DNA of 7,750 bases from contig WTCH01000119.1 of assembly GCA_013138675.1 (NCBI GenBank), forward strand, positions 1-7,750. Direction: 5' to 3'. The translations under genes were made by a program, and so were the position numbers. Shown here piece by piece: positions 6,898-7,750 of this stretch; position 1 is the stretch's first letter, and every line of letters starts with the position of its first letter. Source of the DNA: Woeseiaceae bacterium (GTDB lineage Bacteria; Pseudomonadota; Gammaproteobacteria; Steroidobacterales; Woeseiaceae). A model generated the notes under the pieces. It was not told the DNA's origin. It did not search any database and saw only the letters and a program-made list of their open reading frames with translations.

Positions 6898-6931
6898 AAA
6901 AAGGGCCCGATATCCGCGATATCGAGCCCTT
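6898..6931 (-). terminator. Intrinsic terminator of the cytochrome oxidase genes, in the nupC leader
   Basis: An inverted repeat with 14-bp arms (6901-6914 and 6918-6931) has a 3-base loop and runs into TTTTT on the minus strand (6902-6898, partly shared with the stem). The only imperfect pair, 6907 with 6925, is C-A on the plus strand but G-U in the minus-strand RNA. The hairpin is thus fully paired only in that direction, which matches the surrounding genes. It starts 21 bases after the subunit IV stop codon. It also lies only a few bases before the nupC ribosome site, so it may double as a control element for nupC. The inner palindrome CGATATC/GATATCG could alternatively be a protein-binding site. 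Confidence 0.8.
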
Positions 6932-6952
6932 CGACTTTACCAGTTTCGCACT

Positions 6953-7294
6953 CTAATGATGCACAGGCTCCGGTTCGAACGTGCTCTCACCGTAGTATTC
7001 AGTGCGCGTGTCCTCGATGTAAAGGCCTTCATAGGACATGAGCCAGATCAGCACCATGATCGCAACGGGTGGACCCAGAATGGCGACTTTCAATGCGGTC
7101 CGTTCCCACCCCATGTGCATGAATATCAAGACGATACCGCCGGCCTTCAACATCATGAATGTCAGGATGGCCCCTGTACGAAAAGGTCCGTCGTCCCAGA
7201 AATCGGTCCAATACGAGAACCCACTCAATACGAACAGAGCGATCCACATGATGTAGTAGATTTTTAGCGGGTGTTGTTGTCCTTCAGCTGCCAT
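6953..7294 (-). CDS. Cytochrome c oxidase subunit IV family protein
   Basis: A 113-residue protein with three predicted membrane helices (about 12-28, 39-61 and 66-86), matching the bacterial heme-copper oxidase subunit IV fold and length. Seen: HPLKIYYIMWIALFVLS at the start, and MMLKAGGIVLIFMHMGWER in the second helix, which is the family's characteristic K-x(8)-FMH arrangement. The C-terminal tail is acidic and polar. The subunit helps assemble or stabilise the terminal oxidase in the cytoplasmic membrane. The ATG at 7294 lies 11 bases after the subunit III stop. The longer in-frame start at 7342 would overlap subunit III by 37 bases and add a non-family extension, so I reject it. A GGGGG stretch shortly upstream serves as a weak ribosome site. 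It is the last gene of the oxidase cluster, followed by a terminator. Confidence 0.9.
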   Translation of the reverse strand: MAAEGQQHPLKIYYIMWIALFVLSGFSYWTDFWDDGPFRTGAILTFMMLKAGGIVLIFMHMGWERTALKVAILGPPVAIMVLIWLMSYEGLYIEDTRTEYYGESTFEPEPVHH

Positions 7295-7305
7295 ATGGAC
7301 GCCCC

Positions 7306-7750
7306 CTACCAGAGATAGAATAGTGCAAAGATGAATACCCAAACGAGATCAACGAAATGCCAGTACAGGCCCGTTATCTCAACGATTTCGTAGTTACCGC
7401 CGCGCCTCTCGTAAAAACCGTTACGCACCCGGTTGGCGATAACCAGAAGATAGATGACACCTGCCGATACGTGCATGCCATGGAAGCCGGTAATCATGAA
7501 AAAGCTGGAGCCGAATTGTGCGGCACCGAACGGGTTCTCCCACGGTCTGACGCCCTCCATTATCAACTTGGTCCACTCGAAGGCCTGCATACCGACGAAT
7601 GAGGCGCCAAGTGCTGCGGTCGCAACCATGAGCCAGAACGTTGCCTTGCGGTTCTTGCGATACCCCATGTTGACCGCGAGCGCCATCGTGCCGGATGAAG
7701 TAATGAGGATGAACGTCATGATCGCGATCAGGATCAGCGGAATACTCTTG
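7306..7750 (-). CDS. ctaE: Cytochrome c oxidase subunit III, C-terminal part (5' end outside window)
   Basis: The reading frame is open to the window edge and gives 147 visible residues; the first complete codons read KSIPLILIAI before the first in-frame Met, so the true start lies beyond the window. Seen: TFILITSSGTMALAV, FVGMQAFEW with the conserved helix glutamate, FFMITGFHGMHVSAGVIYLL, and the terminal signature YWHFVDLVWVFIFALFYLW. These are the hallmarks of the seven-helix subunit III of aa3/caa3-type cytochrome c oxidase, which stabilises the catalytic subunit and its proton uptake. The subunit IV gene follows after 11 bases, as in typical oxidase operons; subunits I and II are expected further along the minus-strand upstream side. 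Symbol coxC is an equally used name. Confidence 0.95.
   Translation of the reverse strand, partial: KSIPLILIAIMTFILITSSGTMALAVNMGYRKNRKATFWLMVATAALGASFVGMQAFEWTKLIMEGVRPWENPFGAAQFGSSFFMITGFHGMHVSAGVIYLLVIANRVRNGFYERRGGNYEIVEITGLYWHFVDLVWVFIFALFYLW

Noticed and set aside
7295..7342. Upstream ATG at 7342 as start of the subunit IV gene
   Set aside because: It would overlap subunit III by 37 bases and add 16 residues not typical of the family; the ATG at 7294 gives normal spacing and length.
1..7750. Mobile element, defence island or CRISPR content
   Set aside because: No transposase, integrase, nuclease, toxin-antitoxin motif, terminal inverted repeat pair or regularly spaced repeats were seen; all genes are metabolic, membrane or respiratory.

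Overview
The window reads as an ordinary chromosomal stretch of a GC-moderate Gram-negative bacterium, most likely a gammaproteobacterium (possibly a marine lineage). The support is a TonB-dependent receptor ending in a C-terminal aromatic residue, an outer-membrane-type lipoprotein signal, a TolB-like/TPR membrane protein of a family common in such genomes, and a heme-copper oxidase cluster. The taxonomic placement is inference. I see no insertion sequence, phage gene, CRISPR array, tRNA or rRNA, and no gene-free stretch over about 100 bases.

Layout, plus strand: the 3' end of a TonB-dependent receptor gene (1-633) is followed by a strong intrinsic terminator (656-684). An extended -10 promoter (690-716) then precedes a two-gene unit. 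This unit holds an amidohydrolase of the MTA/SAH-deaminase type that carries a lipoprotein signal (737-2197), and a one-base-overlapping gene for a small four-helix membrane protein (2197-2619).

Layout, minus strand, read from the right: cytochrome c oxidase subunit III (7306 to the window edge, partial), then subunit IV (6953-7294), then an intrinsic terminator (6898-6931). After it come nupC (5650-6879), deoB (4438-5640) and a TolB-like/TPR membrane protein (2616-4445). These last three are packed like an operon, with a 9-base gap and then an 8-base overlap. The plus and minus units converge at 2616-2619, where a single CTAG supplies both stop codons.

Functional reading: NupC imports nucleosides. 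DeoB converts the pentose-1-phosphate released by nucleoside phosphorylases into pentose-5-phosphate. The convergent unit encodes a predicted exported deaminase whose closest family acts on adenine nucleosides and thioethers. Together with a TonB receptor next door, the region suggests purine-nucleoside scavenging that may begin in the periplasm. The individual enzyme calls are firm; the joint pathway is inference, and no nucleoside phosphorylase gene lies in the window. The points most worth a second look are the lipoprotein location of the deaminase, two changed positions in the NupC nucleobase pocket (GHTD instead of GQTE), and the placement of a terminator directly in front of nupC. I did not find a clearly undescribed multi-gene system.
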